A stretch of 64,000 nt of DNA from Chitinophaga pinensis (lineage in GTDB: Bacteria; Bacteroidota; Bacteroidia; UBA7662), in the NCBI GenBank assembly GCA_945874665.1, contig CAMCHJ010000002.1, positions 101,937 to 165,936 of the forward strand, written 5' to 3'. The stretch's first letter is position 1. Every line of letters begins with the position of its first letter. This document shows, one piece after another, positions 17,179-26,192 of the stretch. The notes beneath the pieces are model-generated. The model had not been told where the DNA came from and did no database searches. It saw only the letters and a program-made list of their open reading frames with translations. The position numbers and the translations under genes were made by a program.

Positions 17179-17840
17179 TTTATGAGCAGTCCTTTGCGGT
17201 GCCACGCTGCCGGATGACGTAAATAAAAAGCATCCAGTGCAGCGGTAATCGTGAGTACTGTTAAAATGCCGAGCAGCGAACCTGCCAGCACATCACCATA
17301 AAAATGTTGGGCAATGTGAACCCTGGTATAAGCAATGAGCACTGCCGCCAAAAGCAAAGGCAGGCCCCAGCGTTTCTCCTTTAGCCGGAGTGCAAAAAAA
17401 CTAAACAAGGCAAAAACCGAGGCAGCGTGCCCCGATGGAAAGCTGTTGTGCGCATGCACCTTTACACCTTCGATGATGCGAATATTTACGCCTTTGGCCT
17501 GAAAATAAGCGAAAGGCCGCAACGCATCTTCAAATAACAACAACTTGCCCGTTTGGGTAAGCAACAGCACTGCGCCAAAACAAAGCAGCGCGGTGAGTGC
17601 CAAGCGATAATTAAAAAGCAGGAACACTAACAAGAACGCTAAAGCAAATAAGCCATCCCCCAAATGTGTTAGCCAAGGTGCCACGCCATCAGCAATGGGG
17701 TGTTGCCAGCGGTTCATTTCCAAAAAAAGTGGCTCTTTGCCTAAAGCCGCTAAAAAAAGCAAGCCCGACATTAAAAAAGCAGCATAAGCCAAATAAAAAG
17801 GCCTATTAGCGCTTATTAATTGTAAGAATTGCAGTCGCAT
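17175..17840 (-). CDS. PAP2 superfamily membrane phosphatase
   Basis: A 221-residue polytopic membrane protein. The three PAP2 catalytic motifs are present: K-x6-RP as KLLLFEDALRP, PSGH as SFPSGHAAS, and the R-x5-H-x3-D motif as RVHIAQHFYGD. Members dephosphorylate lipid phosphates such as undecaprenyl diphosphate, phosphatidylglycerol phosphate or lipid A; the substrate cannot be told here. The gene is 18 bases downstream of the CpcT-like gene on the same strand and may share its transcript. Confidence 0.92.
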   Translation of the reverse strand: MRLQFLQLISANRPFYLAYAAFLMSGLLFLAALGKEPLFLEMNRWQHPIADGVAPWLTHLGDGLFALAFLLVFLLFNYRLALTALLCFGAVLLLTQTGKLLLFEDALRPFAYFQAKGVNIRIIEGVKVHAHNSFPSGHAASVFALFSFFALRLKEKRWGLPLLLAAVLIAYTRVHIAQHFYGDVLAGSLLGILTVLTITAALDAFYLRHPAAWHRKGLLIK

Positions 17841-17858
17841 GAGAGCAGCAAATTTGTT

Positions 17859-18524
17859 TTATTTCTTATTCTTCGGTGAAGGTTTAGCTATTTCAGGCAC
17901 TTGACGCTTGAACTCAAATCCCTTACTGTCTTTGGCTGGTCCCCACATGATCTCATCATCCCATCCCATCCCGCGGTCAGCTCGCATCAGCTTGTCTTCA
18001 TACACATCTATCAAAGAAACCACATAACGTGCATTCTTTTTGCCATAACCACACTCCTTACCAATGGTAGATCCGGAGTATTTCTTTTCACCCTTTGCAC
18101 GGAAATAAACCGTGCATTCAAGCAGTCCATTGAGGTCGGTTTCTGGGTCTAATTCATCAAAAGGACGGGTGTTTTTATATTCGCCCTTGAAGCGCGCCAT
18201 GTCGCTCAAATTATAAATCGTAGCTTCAAATACGCCTGTTTGTCCATCAGTAAAACGATAAATCCGCTGACTTATGGTAAGTTTGTTTTTATCTACAAGC
18301 TCCTCATACATCCAAATGGCGTCGGTGTATAAATTTTCCCAGATGCGAACCACATAAGCTTCGGTGTAGGCTACCGAGCTATCGCGGCGGTGCTGCGCAC
18401 TGTTATCGTATTCGCCTTGATACCAAGCGGTGAGGGTGCGTAAGTCTTTAGAAAATCTCGGTGGTCCTGCCCAAACTGTGGTGGCGGTAAAAACTACAAA
18501 TAGCACGAGCGCTAGCTTCTTCAT
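17859..18524 (-). CDS. CpcT/CpeT-like secreted protein
   Basis: A 221-residue protein with a signal peptide cut near VWA-GPP. The mature part matches the CpcT/CpeT lipocalin-like fold: LTAWYQGEYDNSAQ at the front, CTVYFRAKGEKKYSGSTIGKEC with two Cys in the middle, and DRGMGWDDEIMWGP near the end. In cyanobacteria this family attaches bilins to phycobiliproteins. Bacteroidota homologues lack those partners and their role is unknown, so a lyase function should not be assumed. Confidence 0.72.
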   Translation of the reverse strand: MKKLALVLFVVFTATTVWAGPPRFSKDLRTLTAWYQGEYDNSAQHRRDSSVAYTEAYVVRIWENLYTDAIWMYEELVDKNKLTISQRIYRFTDGQTGVFEATIYNLSDMARFKGEYKNTRPFDELDPETDLNGLLECTVYFRAKGEKKYSGSTIGKECGYGKKNARYVVSLIDVYEDKLMRADRGMGWDDEIMWGPAKDSKGFEFKRQVPEIAKPSPKNKK

Positions 18525-18891
18525 TTTGGAGAAATTTTAACGTTAAACGAGTGTACTGTACAAAAAAGTGCACAGTGAATATTTCGAAAAATAGACCTTT
18601 TTGATGATATCGCCAAACCTGCGATTTATAAAAAGTGCCTTCCTAGCATCAGGGTGCTATTTAGGACTTAACGCTCTCATTTTCAACATACTAACAGGGT
18701 GTGTAAAACATGGGTTATTTTGTGGACAACCGCGGCTGATAGTTTGCAAAATTTGTAGAGTTGCTAGTCACCCCTGACGCCGCTTCGACCACACAGCTGA
18801 CGATTTGAGTTATTCGTTTGATGCTCAATGATTCAATGTCAATTCGGGGTAACTAGCTACCGGCAGCAGCCTAAAAAAATTAAGATATATA
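18525..18891. other. 367-base intergenic region upstream of nrdB
   Basis: No convincing gene or RNA is seen. A dyad near the CpcT-like start reads ACTGTACA at 18555-18562 and TGCACAGT at 18569-18576, seven of eight positions symmetrical. No full TAnnTTTG box and no clear NrdR-box pair were found before nrdB, although 7-mers such as TAGTTTG (18740-18746) are close to the -7 consensus. Confidence 0.5.
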
Positions 18892-19863
18892 ATGAAGACT
18901 GAACAACTCCTCCAGGAGAACAAGGACCGCTTTGTCCTTTTTCCGATCAAGCACAACGACATTTGGGACTTTTACAAAAAGGCTGAAGCGAGCTTTTGGA
19001 CAGCCGAAGAAATTGATTTGTCGGCAGACATCAGTGATTGGGAAAACAAGCTCTCAAATGACGAAAAGCACTTCGTAAAACATGTTTTGGCTTTTTTTGC
19101 GGCGAGCGACGGCATTGTAAACGAAAACCTGGCGGTACACTTCCTCAACGAGGTACAATACCCTGAGGCACGTTGTTTTTACGGTTTTCAGATCATGATG
19201 GAGAACATCCATTCGGAGACCTATTCGTTACTTATCGATACCTACATCAAAGATCCAGTAGAAAAGGACTTCCTTTTTAATGCCATGGAAAATTTGCCAA
19301 GCGTAAGCAAAAAGGCAGAATGGGCATTGCGATGGATCGACAACGGTAATTTCCTCGAGCGCTTGATTGCTTTTGCAGCCATAGAAGGCATTTTCTTCAG
19401 CGGTAGCTTCTGCAGCATTTTTTGGTTGAAGAAGCGGGGGTTGATGCCTGGCTTGACCTTCAGCAATGAGTTAATCAGTCGTGATGAAGGCCTCCACCGC
19501 GATTTTGCCTGCTTGCTTTACAACAAGTACATCGAGCACAAGCTCGATCCGGAGGTTATTTACAACATCATCAAAGACGCTGTAGAAATCGAAAAGGAGT
19601 TTGTAACCGATTCTTTGCCGGTACGTTTGATTGGTATGAACTCAGAATTAATGTGTCAGTACATTGAATATGTAGCTGACCATTTGTTGGGTACGCTCAA
19701 TTTGAAAAAGATTTACAACGCAACCAATCCTTTCGACTTCATGGAGCTTATTTCGATGGAGGGCAAGACCAATTTCTTCGAAAAGCGGGTGGGCGAGTAC
19801 AAGAAGGCGGGTGTTGGCGCCAACCGCGACAAGCAAATGTTTAGCACAGACGAAGATTTTTAA
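18892..19863 (+). CDS. nrdB: Class I ribonucleotide reductase, small (R2) subunit
   Basis: This subunit supplies the radical for reduction of ribonucleotides to deoxyribonucleotides. The 323 residues show the diiron ligands in [18 protein letters not shown] and [13 protein letters not shown], with the radical Tyr present in the last motif, so it is not a Tyr-less type. The extreme C-terminus MFSTDEDF is the tail that docks on the R1 subunit. The eukaryote-like motif style ([12 protein letters not shown]) is normal for Bacteroidota class Ia. nrdA follows 57 bases later in the same direction. Confidence 0.96.
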   Translation: MKTEQLLQENKDRFVLFPIKHNDIWDFYKKAEASFWTAEEIDLSADISDWENKLSNDEKHFVKHVLAFFAASDGIVNENLAVHFLNEVQYPEARCFYGFQIMMENIHSETYSLLIDTYIKDPVEKDFLFNAMENLPSVSKKAEWALRWIDNGNFLERLIAFAAIEGIFFSGSFCSIFWLKKRGLMPGLTFSNELISRDEGLHRDFACLLYNKYIEHKLDPEVIYNIIKDAVEIEKEFVTDSLPVRLIGMNSELMCQYIEYVADHLLGTLNLKKIYNATNPFDFMELISMEGKTNFFEKRVGEYKKAGVGANRDKQMFSTDEDF

Positions 19864-19920
19864 GCACCACCACCCTCATCAGTCCGATCACCATAACCGA
19901 ATCACCATAAAGCACAGCAC

Positions 19921-22317
19921 ATGTACGTAATCAAAAGAGACGGCCGCAGAGAGCCGGTAAAATTCGATAAAATCACCTCCCGCATTGAAAAGCTCTGTTA
20001 TGGCCTCAATGCTGAATATGTACACCCTATTGAAGTAGCTAAAAAAGTAATTAACGGCTTGTATGATGGTGTAACCACCAACAAACTCGATGATTTGGCG
20101 GCCGAAACGGCGGCCTCGTTGACGGCGATGCACCCCGATTATGCCATTTTGGCGGCCCGAATTGCTACCTCGAACTTGCACAAAGAAACCAAGAAGCTTT
20201 TCAGCGACACCATCCGCGATTTGTACGAGTACATTGACCCGGTAACAGGCCAAAATGCCTCGTTAATTGCTGACGATGTGATGGAGATTGTGCAGAAAAA
20301 TGCTGAGCAGCTCGATTCGGCCATCATTTACAGCCGGGATTTTGAGTACGACTACTTCGGTTTTAAGACCCTAGAGCGCTCGTATCTCCTAAAAATCAAC
20401 GGCAAAGTGGTGGAGCGTCCGCAGCACATGATCATGCGTGTATCGGTGGGCATCCACAAAGAAGACATCGCTTCGGCCATCCAAACCTACGAATTAATGA
20501 GTGAGCGCTGGTTTACACATGCCACGCCCACCCTCTTCAACGCCGGTACGCCAAAGCCACAGTTGTCGAGCTGCTTTTTGCTCAGCATGCAAGACGACAG
20601 CATCGATGGTATCTACAACACCCTCAAGCAAACCGCCAAAATCTCACAAAGTGCAGGCGGCATTGGCTTAAGCATCCACAACGTGCGTGCTACAGGGTCT
20701 TATATCAAGGGCACCAATGGTACATCGAATGGCATTGTGCCGATGTTACGCGTGTTTAACGATACGGCCCGTTACGTTGACCAAGGCGGTGGCAAGCGCA
20801 AAGGTTCTTTTGCCATCTACCTCGAGCCTTGGCATGCCGATGTATTCGATTTCCTCGATCTCAAGAAAAACCACGGCAAAGAAGAATCCCGCGCACGCGA
20901 CCTGTTTTACGCAATGTGGATTCCTGATTTGTTCATGAAACGCGTGGAAGCCAACGGCGACTGGAGTTTATTTTGTCCGAACGAAGCCCCCGGTTTATAC
21001 GAGTGTTGGGGCGACGAGTTCGAGCAATTGTACACCCGCTATGAACAAGAAGACCGCGCTCGCAAAACCATCAAAGCACAAGATTTATGGTTTGCCATTC
21101 TCGAGTCGCAGATCGAAACCGGCACGCCTTACATCCTCTACAAAGACGCTGCCAACCGCAAGAGTAACCAGCAAAACCTGGGTACCATCCGCTCAAGCAA
21201 TCTGTGCACCGAAATCATGGAGTACACCAGCAAAGATGAAGTAGCGGTTTGTAACCTTGCCTCCATCGCTTTGCCACGCTTTGTGAGTGCCGACAAAACT
21301 TTCGATCACCAGCGGTTGTACGACATCACTTACATCGTTACCAAAAACCTCAACAAGGTAATCGACATCAATTATTATCCGGTTCCTGAGGCACGCAATT
21401 CCAACATGCGTCACCGCCCCATCGGTATTGGTGTGCAAGGTTTGGCTGATGCCTTTATCATGCTGCGCTATGCATTCGATTCAGATGAGGCGCGCCAGTT
21501 GAATGCTGAGATATTTGAAACCATCTATTTTGCAGCCATGACGGCTTCGAAAGATTTGGCCATCGAAAACGGCGCTTACGAAAGCTACAAAGGTTCACCG
21601 GTATCGAAAGGCATTTTCCAATACGATATGTGGAATGTAACGCCGTCGAGTCGTTGGGACTGGCGCGCTTTGAAAGCCGAAGTAAAGAAGCACGGGGTAC
21701 GCAACAGTTTATTGCTAGCGCCAATGCCAACTGCCTCTACCAGCCAAATTTTGGGCAACAACGAGTGTTTTGAGCCTTACACCAGCAATATTTATAGTCG
21801 CCGGGTACTCAGTGGCGAGTTTGTGGTAGTAAACAAACATTTGCTCCGCGACTTGGTGGAAGCCGGAACATGGAGCATGGAACTCAAGAATAAAATTGTA
21901 GCGGCCAATGGCTCGGTACAAGACATCCCTGAGATTCCAGCCGACCTCAAAGAAATCTACAAAACAGCCTGGGAAATCAAACAAAAAACGGTGATTGACA
22001 TGGCGGCCGACCGCGGTGCTTACATCTGCCAAAGCCAAAGTATGAACATCTTTATGAGCGACGTGAATTTTGCGAAGCTCACCTCGATGCACTTCTACGC
22101 TTGGAAAGCCGGCCTCAAAACGGGTATGTATTACCTCCGCACCAAAGCAGCGGTAGGCGCGGTGAAGTTTACGATTGAAAAGCAAGCCGACGTGGCCTTG
22201 GAGCCCAAAGTAGCCATGGAAACAAGCGCAGCCACAGAAATCAGCAAAGATGAAGCCCTGTCGCAAATGGCCTGCTCACTCGACAATCCGGATGCTTGCG
22301 AAGCCTGCGGAAGCTAA
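19921..22317 (+). CDS. nrdA: Class I ribonucleotide reductase, large (R1) subunit
   Basis: The catalytic subunit, 798 residues. An N-terminal ATP-cone ([16 protein letters not shown]) gives dATP feedback control. The catalytic barrel has the active-site Cys pair in LSSCFLLS and VAVCNLAS and the thiyl Cys with its partners in SSNLCTEI. The C-terminus ends in the redox-active CEACGS, which passes electrons from thioredoxin or glutaredoxin. A short variable region separates the barrel from this tail. It is cotranscribed with nrdB and closed by a terminator. Confidence 0.97.
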   Translation: MYVIKRDGRREPVKFDKITSRIEKLCYGLNAEYVHPIEVAKKVINGLYDGVTTNKLDDLAAETAASLTAMHPDYAILAARIATSNLHKETKKLFSDTIRDLYEYIDPVTGQNASLIADDVMEIVQKNAEQLDSAIIYSRDFEYDYFGFKTLERSYLLKINGKVVERPQHMIMRVSVGIHKEDIASAIQTYELMSERWFTHATPTLFNAGTPKPQLSSCFLLSMQDDSIDGIYNTLKQTAKISQSAGGIGLSIHNVRATGSYIKGTNGTSNGIVPMLRVFNDTARYVDQGGGKRKGSFAIYLEPWHADVFDFLDLKKNHGKEESRARDLFYAMWIPDLFMKRVEANGDWSLFCPNEAPGLYECWGDEFEQLYTRYEQEDRARKTIKAQDLWFAILESQIETGTPYILYKDAANRKSNQQNLGTIRSSNLCTEIMEYTSKDEVAVCNLASIALPRFVSADKTFDHQRLYDITYIVTKNLNKVIDINYYPVPEARNSNMRHRPIGIGVQGLADAFIMLRYAFDSDEARQLNAEIFETIYFAAMTASKDLAIENGAYESYKGSPVSKGIFQYDMWNVTPSSRWDWRALKAEVKKHGVRNSLLLAPMPTASTSQILGNNECFEPYTSNIYSRRVLSGEFVVVNKHLLRDLVEAGTWSMELKNKIVAANGSVQDIPEIPADLKEIYKTAWEIKQKTVIDMAADRGAYICQSQSMNIFMSDVNFAKLTSMHFYAWKAGLKTGMYYLRTKAAVGAVKFTIEKQADVALEPKVAMETSAATEISKDEALSQMACSLDNPDACEACGS

Positions 22318-22344
22318 GATTTTTTCCAATAAAGCATGTGTTGA

Positions 22345-22374
22345 ATGCCTCGGTCGCAAGATCGGGGCATTTTT
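22345..22374 (+). terminator. Intrinsic terminator of nrdBA
   Basis: An 11-bp stem with two G-U pairs (22345-22355 with 22360-22370), a GCAA tetraloop, then TTTT. Confidence 0.82.
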
Positions 22375-22416
22375 ATGCCGCCATGTGAGCGGATTAGAGA
22401 CTTTATAAAAAGGTCA

Positions 22417-22459
22417 AAAAAAAGAAAACCCCGAGCTTAAAGCATCGGGGTTTTCTTTT
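22417..22459 (-). terminator. Intrinsic terminator of the helicase gene
   Basis: Arms 22421-22434 and 22445-22458 (core AACCCCGA/TCGGGGTT) with a T-run on the minus strand. It may act in both directions. Confidence 0.85.
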
Positions 22460-22471
22460 GAGGTCTAACAG

Positions 22472-23776
22472 CTAGCTCTTAGGGCCTTGCTGCCGTGGAC
22501 GGTTGTGACCGCCTTGCCCCTTGCCACCGCCTTTTCTGAAAGGACGACGACCGCCACCGCCACCACCGCCGCCTGCGCGGGGGTTGTAGGCTGGAGCGGG
22601 ACCAAATTTCTCTGGAACAGCTACCCGCGGCACTTCTTTTTCAATGAGCTGTTCTATGGCTGCCAAGCGTCGCTGGTCTTTTTCGTTTACAAAAGTAATG
22701 GCCGTTCCCGTGCGCTCAGCGCGGGCCGTGCGACCAATGCGGTGTACGTAATCCTCTGCATCTGGCGGCGCATCGTAATTAATTACCAAGTCGATGCCAT
22801 CTACGTCGATACCGCGCGAAAGCACGTCGGTACCCACTAAAATGCGCAGCTTACTGGCTTTAAAATCGCGCATAATGTCTTCGCGCTCGGCCTGCTCCAA
22901 ATCGGAGTGGAAGGCTTTAGCGGGGATATGCATTTTGCGCAGGGTGTGGTTGAGTTCTTTGACTTTGTCTTTCGTTGAGCAAAACACCAAGATGGCCTTG
23001 TACTGCTCATCAGCTAAAATCTCTTTTAAAAGCGGCTCCTTCTGCTGGTCGTACACCAAATACACCTGCTGATTAATTTTTTCGGCAGGTTTACTGATCG
23101 AAAGGGTAATTTGCTCTGGTTCGTTTAAGATGGTAGAGGCAAGCTGCCGAATTTTGGGTGGCATGGTCGCCGAAAACATCAAAGTTTGACGCTTTTTAGG
23201 CAACATTGCCACAATGCGCATGATGTCGTCGAAAAAACCCATGTCGAGCATGCGGTCGGCTTCGTCGAGCACCAGGTGCTGTAGATTATCTAGCTTAAAA
23301 TTGCCTGAGCTTAAAAACGAAATGAGTCTGCCCGGGGTAGCAATAATAATATCAGCACCCGTGCGGAGGGCCTTCTGCTGCTGTTCCCACAAGGCGCCAT
23401 CTCCCCCGCCATAAATGGCGATGGAGTTCACCGAGGTATAATAGCTCAATCCTTCCACTTGCTGATCGATTTGCTGGGCCAGTTCCCGCGTTGGGGTAAG
23501 GATAAGCGTGTTGAGGTGGCGGTGGTCGGCATTTAAAATGCGGTCGATGATGGGCAACACAAAAGCGGCCGTTTTGCCGGTGCCGGTTTGGGCGCAAGCA
23601 ATGAGGTCTTTGCCATCTAAAATAACAGGAATGGCCTTTTCTTGAATGGGTGTTGGGTGTTTGAAGCCCATGACGTCAAGCCCGTCGAGCAAATCGTAAT
23701 CGAGCCCAAGCTCATCAAAAGTAATTCTTACTGGTTCGTCAGCCGCTGGGCTGGAAGGTGTGGGTGTTGTATTCAT
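22472..23776 (-). CDS. rhlE: DEAD-box RNA helicase, RhlE type
   Basis: An ATP-dependent RNA helicase of 434 residues. Motifs in order: Q motif TPIQEKAIP, I AQTGTGKT, Ia PTRELAQQ, TPGRL, II DEAD, III SAT, then VFCST, RGIDVDG and HRIGRTAR. The C-terminal 50 residues are Gly/Arg/Pro-rich (GGGGGGGRRPFRKGGGKG), an RNA-binding tail. Such helicases act in ribosome assembly and mRNA turnover. RhlE is the closest bacterial type by domain layout; the symbol is a family label rather than a proven orthology. Confidence 0.92.
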   Translation of the reverse strand: MNTTPTPSSPAADEPVRITFDELGLDYDLLDGLDVMGFKHPTPIQEKAIPVILDGKDLIACAQTGTGKTAAFVLPIIDRILNADHRHLNTLILTPTRELAQQIDQQVEGLSYYTSVNSIAIYGGGDGALWEQQQKALRTGADIIIATPGRLISFLSSGNFKLDNLQHLVLDEADRMLDMGFFDDIMRIVAMLPKKRQTLMFSATMPPKIRQLASTILNEPEQITLSISKPAEKINQQVYLVYDQQKEPLLKEILADEQYKAILVFCSTKDKVKELNHTLRKMHIPAKAFHSDLEQAEREDIMRDFKASKLRILVGTDVLSRGIDVDGIDLVINYDAPPDAEDYVHRIGRTARAERTGTAITFVNEKDQRRLAAIEQLIEKEVPRVAVPEKFGPAPAYNPRAGGGGGGGGRRPFRKGGGKGQGGHNRPRQQGPKS

Positions 23777-23815
23777 GCGTAATGTTCGAAAGATACAAAA
23801 TCTGCTCGAGCTATG

Positions 23816-25048
23816 CTATTCCTCAGGGGCAGTGGTAGCATCAGTCGCTGCACTCGAATCGCTTTCTGAGGCACTAGATGCCTCGCCAAATACCCGCTTG
23901 GTGCCTGCATACATGCTGTAGAGGCACAGGCGACTGTCGATGCGGCCGTTGTACAACGGAATGCGCCGGTCGGGTTTGAGTCCCACCTTGCTCAGCAGCT
24001 CTTGGTTGCCGGAAATGATGCCGACTTTCCAGCCCGGCAGTGATTTCTTCATCCATGTGCCAATTTCGGCGTAGGTAATCGACAAGGCCTCTACTTCCCC
24101 GAGGCGCTCGCCGTATTCGGGATTGAGCAGTACCCAACCTGTTGTTTCGGGTATGGCCAATTCGCTGTAATCGCCCGAGATGGTCTCCACCATATGTGCC
24201 ACACCTGCCTTTTCAGCATTTTGAAGCGCAAAACTGAGCATGCGCTTATCGCGGTCGTTGATAACAATCGGGTCCATCTCCACTTCTTGCACCGCATCTT
24301 CCAAATCGAGTACAGCCTCGAGGTAGGTGCGTTGTTCGAAGCCTTTGAGGAACATAAATCCGTAACGGCGGCGGTACAAGCCTGGGTAGCGGTTGGTGGC
24401 GATGCAAGCCGCCTCAATGGCGAGGGTGCCGGTGCCGCCCATGGGGTTAAGCAAGGGTAAATCGGGCGTCCAGCCGCTGGCCATCACCATGGCGGCTGCC
24501 AAAGACTCGAGCAACGGCGCTTTTCCAGGATGGAGTCGGTAGCCGTGCCGAGCAAGGGTTTCGCCAGAGGTATCGGCATATAAAATGGCTTCTTCACCCA
24601 CCCAGTAGAGGTGGATAACGGCTTTGTTGTGGTCGGGACCAGTATCAGGCCGCTTGCCGTTTTTGGCGCGCATGCGGTCTACAATCGCATCTTTAACCCG
24701 CAAATTAAGGAACATGGGATTGTTTACGCTCTCGTGCTTAACGATGGAGGTCACCGAAAAGTAGCAGTCTGCCGGCAACAACTCCTCGAATGGATATTTT
24801 ACCAAAGCCTCGTAAACATGGTCGGGATGCTCGGCAGGAAAAGTATGTAGTTTGTATAAAATCTGACTGGCGGTACGCAGCTTCATGTTTAAATGCATGG
24901 CATCGGTGGCGGTACCTTGCAGGGTAACGAAGCTTTCAGCTACGCGCTCAGGGGTGAAACCAAGGGTTTTGAGCTCTTGCTCTAGGAAAATGCCGAGTCG
25001 CTTGTAACAGCTAATGACCAGCTCGGAAGGTTGTTCGAAAATTGACAC
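23816..25048 (-). CDS. THUMP-domain RNA methyltransferase, RlmL-like, with altered catalytic motifs
   Basis: A 410-residue protein. The N-terminal THUMP-type RNA-binding region starts at ELVISCYKRLG, and a Rossmann methyltransferase with GKAPLLESLAAAMV follows. The family makes N2-methylguanosine in rRNA. The usual SAM motif D-P-M/F-C-G-S-G-T is NPMGGTGT here, and the catalytic NPPYGERLG is NPEYGERLGE. Both changes are read directly from the bases. The start is GTG 25048, needed to keep the THUMP strand, and lies five bases after a -7 box. The tail is Ser/Ala/Asp-rich. Activity on guanine N2 is uncertain. Confidence 0.85.
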   Translation of the reverse strand: MSIFEQPSELVISCYKRLGIFLEQELKTLGFTPERVAESFVTLQGTATDAMHLNMKLRTASQILYKLHTFPAEHPDHVYEALVKYPFEELLPADCYFSVTSIVKHESVNNPMFLNLRVKDAIVDRMRAKNGKRPDTGPDHNKAVIHLYWVGEEAILYADTSGETLARHGYRLHPGKAPLLESLAAAMVMASGWTPDLPLLNPMGGTGTLAIEAACIATNRYPGLYRRRYGFMFLKGFEQRTYLEAVLDLEDAVQEVEMDPIVINDRDKRMLSFALQNAEKAGVAHMVETISGDYSELAIPETTGWVLLNPEYGERLGEVEALSITYAEIGTWMKKSLPGWKVGIISGNQELLSKVGLKPDRRIPLYNGRIDSRLCLYSMYAGTKRVFGEASSASESDSSAATDATTAPEE

Positions 25049-25053
25049 GGCTG

Positions 25054-25061
25054 CAAAGTTA
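25054..25061 (-). promoter_or_regulatory. -7 promoter box of the methyltransferase gene
   Basis: Minus-strand TAACTTTG, five bases before the GTG start. No TTG at -33. A leaderless GTG start is implied. Confidence 0.5.
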
Positions 25062-25100
25062 CGTCAATTTGGCCAATTAACGCTTGATTTTGGCTTTGTT

Positions 25101-26192
25101 TCAGTGCCTGAGGAGTTTACCGTTGGGCGTACGGGCAAATTGTGGCTCAAAACGCAGACCGCGAATCATTTCGTGGGCAGGCAAATGCTCCTGCAACAAC
25201 ACTTGCCAGTGCGCTAAGGAAGCAGTTTCAGAGGTTTCAGCGCCTTCTAGCACCATTACGGGCACAGCGCCAAATTGTGGATGGCTTTGTTGGGAGATGT
25301 AAAAGGCTTGGTGCCGCAAGGGTGCGAGTGCAGGCAACCGGACTGCCAATTGCAACAATTTAGCTTCTAATTGCTCGGGATGGATTTTGTGGCCGCCGCT
25401 GTTGATCATGTGGTCGGCACGACCTAACCATCGGAAACTGCCGTTTAGCTCAAGTGCAATCACATCCTGACTTTGCAACCAGCGGTATTGGGTGGCGGCA
25501 CCCCAAGCTCGCAAACAGCCAGACGCATCGCTTTCTACTAATGTGCCTGGCAAAGGCATATACGCCGCTTCAAAAACGGGATGAAGCTGGCGCAAGGCTA
25601 AGTGACTCACGGTTTCGGTCATGCCAAAGCCCTGCCAAAGCTGCTGCACACCAAGTTGGGGTAAGAGAGCCATCAAGTCTGGATTTAAATCACTACCGCC
25701 GAGCAATAAAGTACCCAATGCTTCGGTGTTGGCGTTTGCTTGTAGCATGGCAAAAAGCTGGGCGGGCACCAAAGGCGTAAAGTTAAAGTGCTGCTCAGGA
25801 AACAGCAGGTCGGGCCGCTGCGTGGGCGCAGCCGTGTACAAATTTAAACCGCTCACCAATGCACGTACCACCATCATTTTCCCGGCAATAAAATCGGCAC
25901 TTAAGCACAGTAAAGCCTTTTCGCCGGCTGAAAAGCCAAAATGTAAGGCAGTGAGCTGGGCACTGGCAATCATTTGGTCGCGGCTGAGTTTAATGGCTTT
26001 AGGCCGACCAGTAGAGCCAGAGGTATGCGCCACAATGGGGTCAGCGGTACCGAACCAGGCTTGCAAAAAGGACTGCACAGGTGTTGGAACGCCCAATTGT
26101 TGCAGGTCGGCGGTAGATTGGTTTGATGCCAATGCCTTGGCATCAAACCAATAACCATGTAGCCAAATGCCTTTTACAGTGCTGGGCATCAT
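25101..26192 (-). CDS. menE: o-Succinylbenzoate--CoA ligase (MenE), AMP-binding enzyme
   Basis: Activates o-succinylbenzoate with ATP and CoA in menaquinone synthesis. The 363 residues are short for an acyl-CoA ligase but fit compact Bacteroidota MenE. Adenylation motifs: HTSGSTGRPKAIKLS, WQGFGMTETVSHLA, GRADHMINSGGHKI, and the C-terminal Lys in RTPNGKLL. The start at ATG 26192 overlaps the stop of the upstream AAA/DUF4143 gene as ATGA. A frame open further upstream to 26726 lies inside that gene and is not real. Codons 14-26 carry a perfect 16-bp inverted repeat. Identity as MenE rests partly on the menA-menC context. Confidence 0.88.
   Translation of the reverse strand: MMPSTVKGIWLHGYWFDAKALASNQSTADLQQLGVPTPVQSFLQAWFGTADPIVAHTSGSTGRPKAIKLSRDQMIASAQLTALHFGFSAGEKALLCLSADFIAGKMMVVRALVSGLNLYTAAPTQRPDLLFPEQHFNFTPLVPAQLFAMLQANANTEALGTLLLGGSDLNPDLMALLPQLGVQQLWQGFGMTETVSHLALRQLHPVFEAAYMPLPGTLVESDASGCLRAWGAATQYRWLQSQDVIALELNGSFRWLGRADHMINSGGHKIHPEQLEAKLLQLAVRLPALAPLRHQAFYISQQSHPQFGAVPVMVLEGAETSETASLAHWQVLLQEHLPAHEMIRGLRFEPQFARTPNGKLLRH
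26117..26152 (-). repeat. Perfect 16-bp inverted repeat inside the start of menE
   Basis: Bases 26117-26132 and 26137-26152 are exact reverse complements around TGCC. In the mRNA this hairpin spans nucleotides 41-76 of menE and encodes WFDAKALASNQ. Confidence 0.9.

Noticed and set aside
17859-18524. Bilin lyase function for the CpcT-like protein
   Set aside because: No phycobiliprotein or bilin genes are present and the phylum lacks phycobilisomes; only the fold family is supported.
18701-18760. nrdB promoter at TTTTG 18718-18722 with TAGTTTG 18740-18746
   Set aside because: The -7 box is one base short and the spacing is 17, outside the pattern seen at the other promoters here.
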